In this document: one piece after another, positions 63,714 through 64,000 of the stretch
Position numbering within the stretch: position 1 is the first letter of the stretch
Layout: each line of letters starts with the position of its first letter
Assembly (NCBI RefSeq): GCF_002886045.1
Contig: NZ_CP025791.1
Span: 186,001-250,000 of the forward strand
Source: Flavivirga eckloniae
GTDB lineage: Bacteria; Bacteroidota; Bacteroidia; Flavobacteriales; Flavobacteriaceae
Direction of reading: 5' to 3'
DNA length: 64,000 bases
The notes under the pieces: model-generated
Seen by the model: the letters and a program-made list of their open reading frames with translations, nothing else
Databases searched by the model: none
What the model was told of the DNA's origin: nothing
Program-made: the position numbers and the translations under genes

Positions 63714-64000
63714 TTAAAATATACCGGGAATACCAGGTAACTGTCCCACTAATGCGAGCGACACAATACAAACTATAAACATAGCTCCGGGAATAATTAA
63801 TCGTTCTTTCAAGGTTAGCTTCTTAGCTCTCTCCCTATCTCCAATTAAGCCAAGATTATCGAGCAACATGGTTAAAGCCCAACCAAATACTGGATTTACA
63901 AAGGCACAAGCAAAAATACATGTACCCGCACTTAAAGAATCGTTGTGTTCCTTAACCATTTGCATCCCTGCTTCAAGTAATGGTAAAAACACACCAACAA
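63714..64000 (-). CDS. C-terminal part of an integral membrane transporter (cut by window edge)
   Basis: The frame continues past base 64,000; a GTG at 63,992 is just an internal Val codon. The visible about 95 residues contain two or three transmembrane helices (AGTCIFACAFVNPVFGWALTMLL; LIIPGAMFIVCIVSLALVG) separated by a basic cytoplasmic loop (RERAKKLTLKERL). The protein ends LPGIPGIF. This is the end of a secondary transporter or permease, but the family cannot be fixed from this part. It is co-directional with the porin gene 20 bases downstream. Confidence 0.6.
   Translation of the reverse strand, partial: VGVFLPLLEAGMQMVKEHNDSLSAGTCIFACAFVNPVFGWALTMLLDNLGLIGDRERAKKLTLKERLIIPGAMFIVCIVSLALVGQLPGIPGIF

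Noticed and set aside
1-64000. CRISPR array, tRNA or rRNA genes
   Set aside because: No regularly spaced short repeats with unique spacers and no recognisable tRNA or rRNA segments were seen by eye. A tRNAscan or CRISPR-finder run would settle it.

Overview
The window looks like the chromosome of a (probably marine) member of the Flavobacteriaceae, phylum Bacteroidota. The DNA is AT-rich. Seven secreted proteins end in a type IX secretion (T9SS) sorting tail that closes in KKIV-type residues. Some promoters fit the Bacteroidota TAnnTTTG box. There are also a one-protein hybrid two-component regulator, a DUF5916 outer-membrane protein, a PL6 alginate lyase and several cellulases. No tRNA, rRNA or CRISPR array was recognised.

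Bases 1-24,000 form a defence-rich accessory region. It opens with the 3' part of an AAA+ ATPase facing an intracellular subtilase (IetAS-like pair). A T9SS thrombospondin-type-3 protein, a 7TMR-DISM hybrid sensor kinase and a second T9SS protein follow. Next is a complete Wadjet (jetABCD) plasmid-defence operon with a small XRE repressor and a companion gene. Last is a five-gene module: a leucine-rich-repeat protein, a caspase-like protease, a subtilase and two membrane-anchored proteins. The LRR protein, the caspase and one membrane protein appear to share one effector-associated (EAD-like) adaptor domain, which suggests a programmed-death or immune system wired by homotypic contacts. This is the strongest candidate here for an undescribed system.

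A family of about 150-230 bp dispersed repeats, all in the same orientation, lies between the modules at about 3.3, 9.0, 17.3, 23.8, 24.9, 26.8 and 29.5 kb. Two copies extend to about 0.8 kb and bracket the Wadjet block as direct repeats. Several minus-strand genes stop within 25 bases of a repeat, so the repeats may mark cassette boundaries or be 3' elements.

Bases 24,000-53,300 are mixed. They hold a DinB-like secreted protein, a GNAT acetyltransferase, an Lrp/AsnC regulator and a T9SS PL6 alginate lyase. There are several envelope proteins and a racemase/DUF5916 pair with a divergent LysR regulator. A beta-helix lipoprotein, a three-gene envelope operon, a T9SS purple-acid-phosphatase-like enzyme and a NarL-type two-component operon follow. 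The stretch ends with two HopA1-like paralogues beside a protein of unknown role.

Bases 53,855-62,345 are a secreted cellulase locus: GH9-CBM3, GH48 and GH5. All three enzymes carry a T9SS tail and the same 126-residue Cys-to-Cys module, a candidate undescribed carbohydrate-binding module. GH9 and GH48 also share a second module. GH9-CBM3 plus GH48 is the classic clostridial and actinobacterial cellulase pair and is unusual in Bacteroidota, so horizontal acquisition and refitting with T9SS tails is likely. The window closes with a DcaP-like porin and the end of a membrane transporter.
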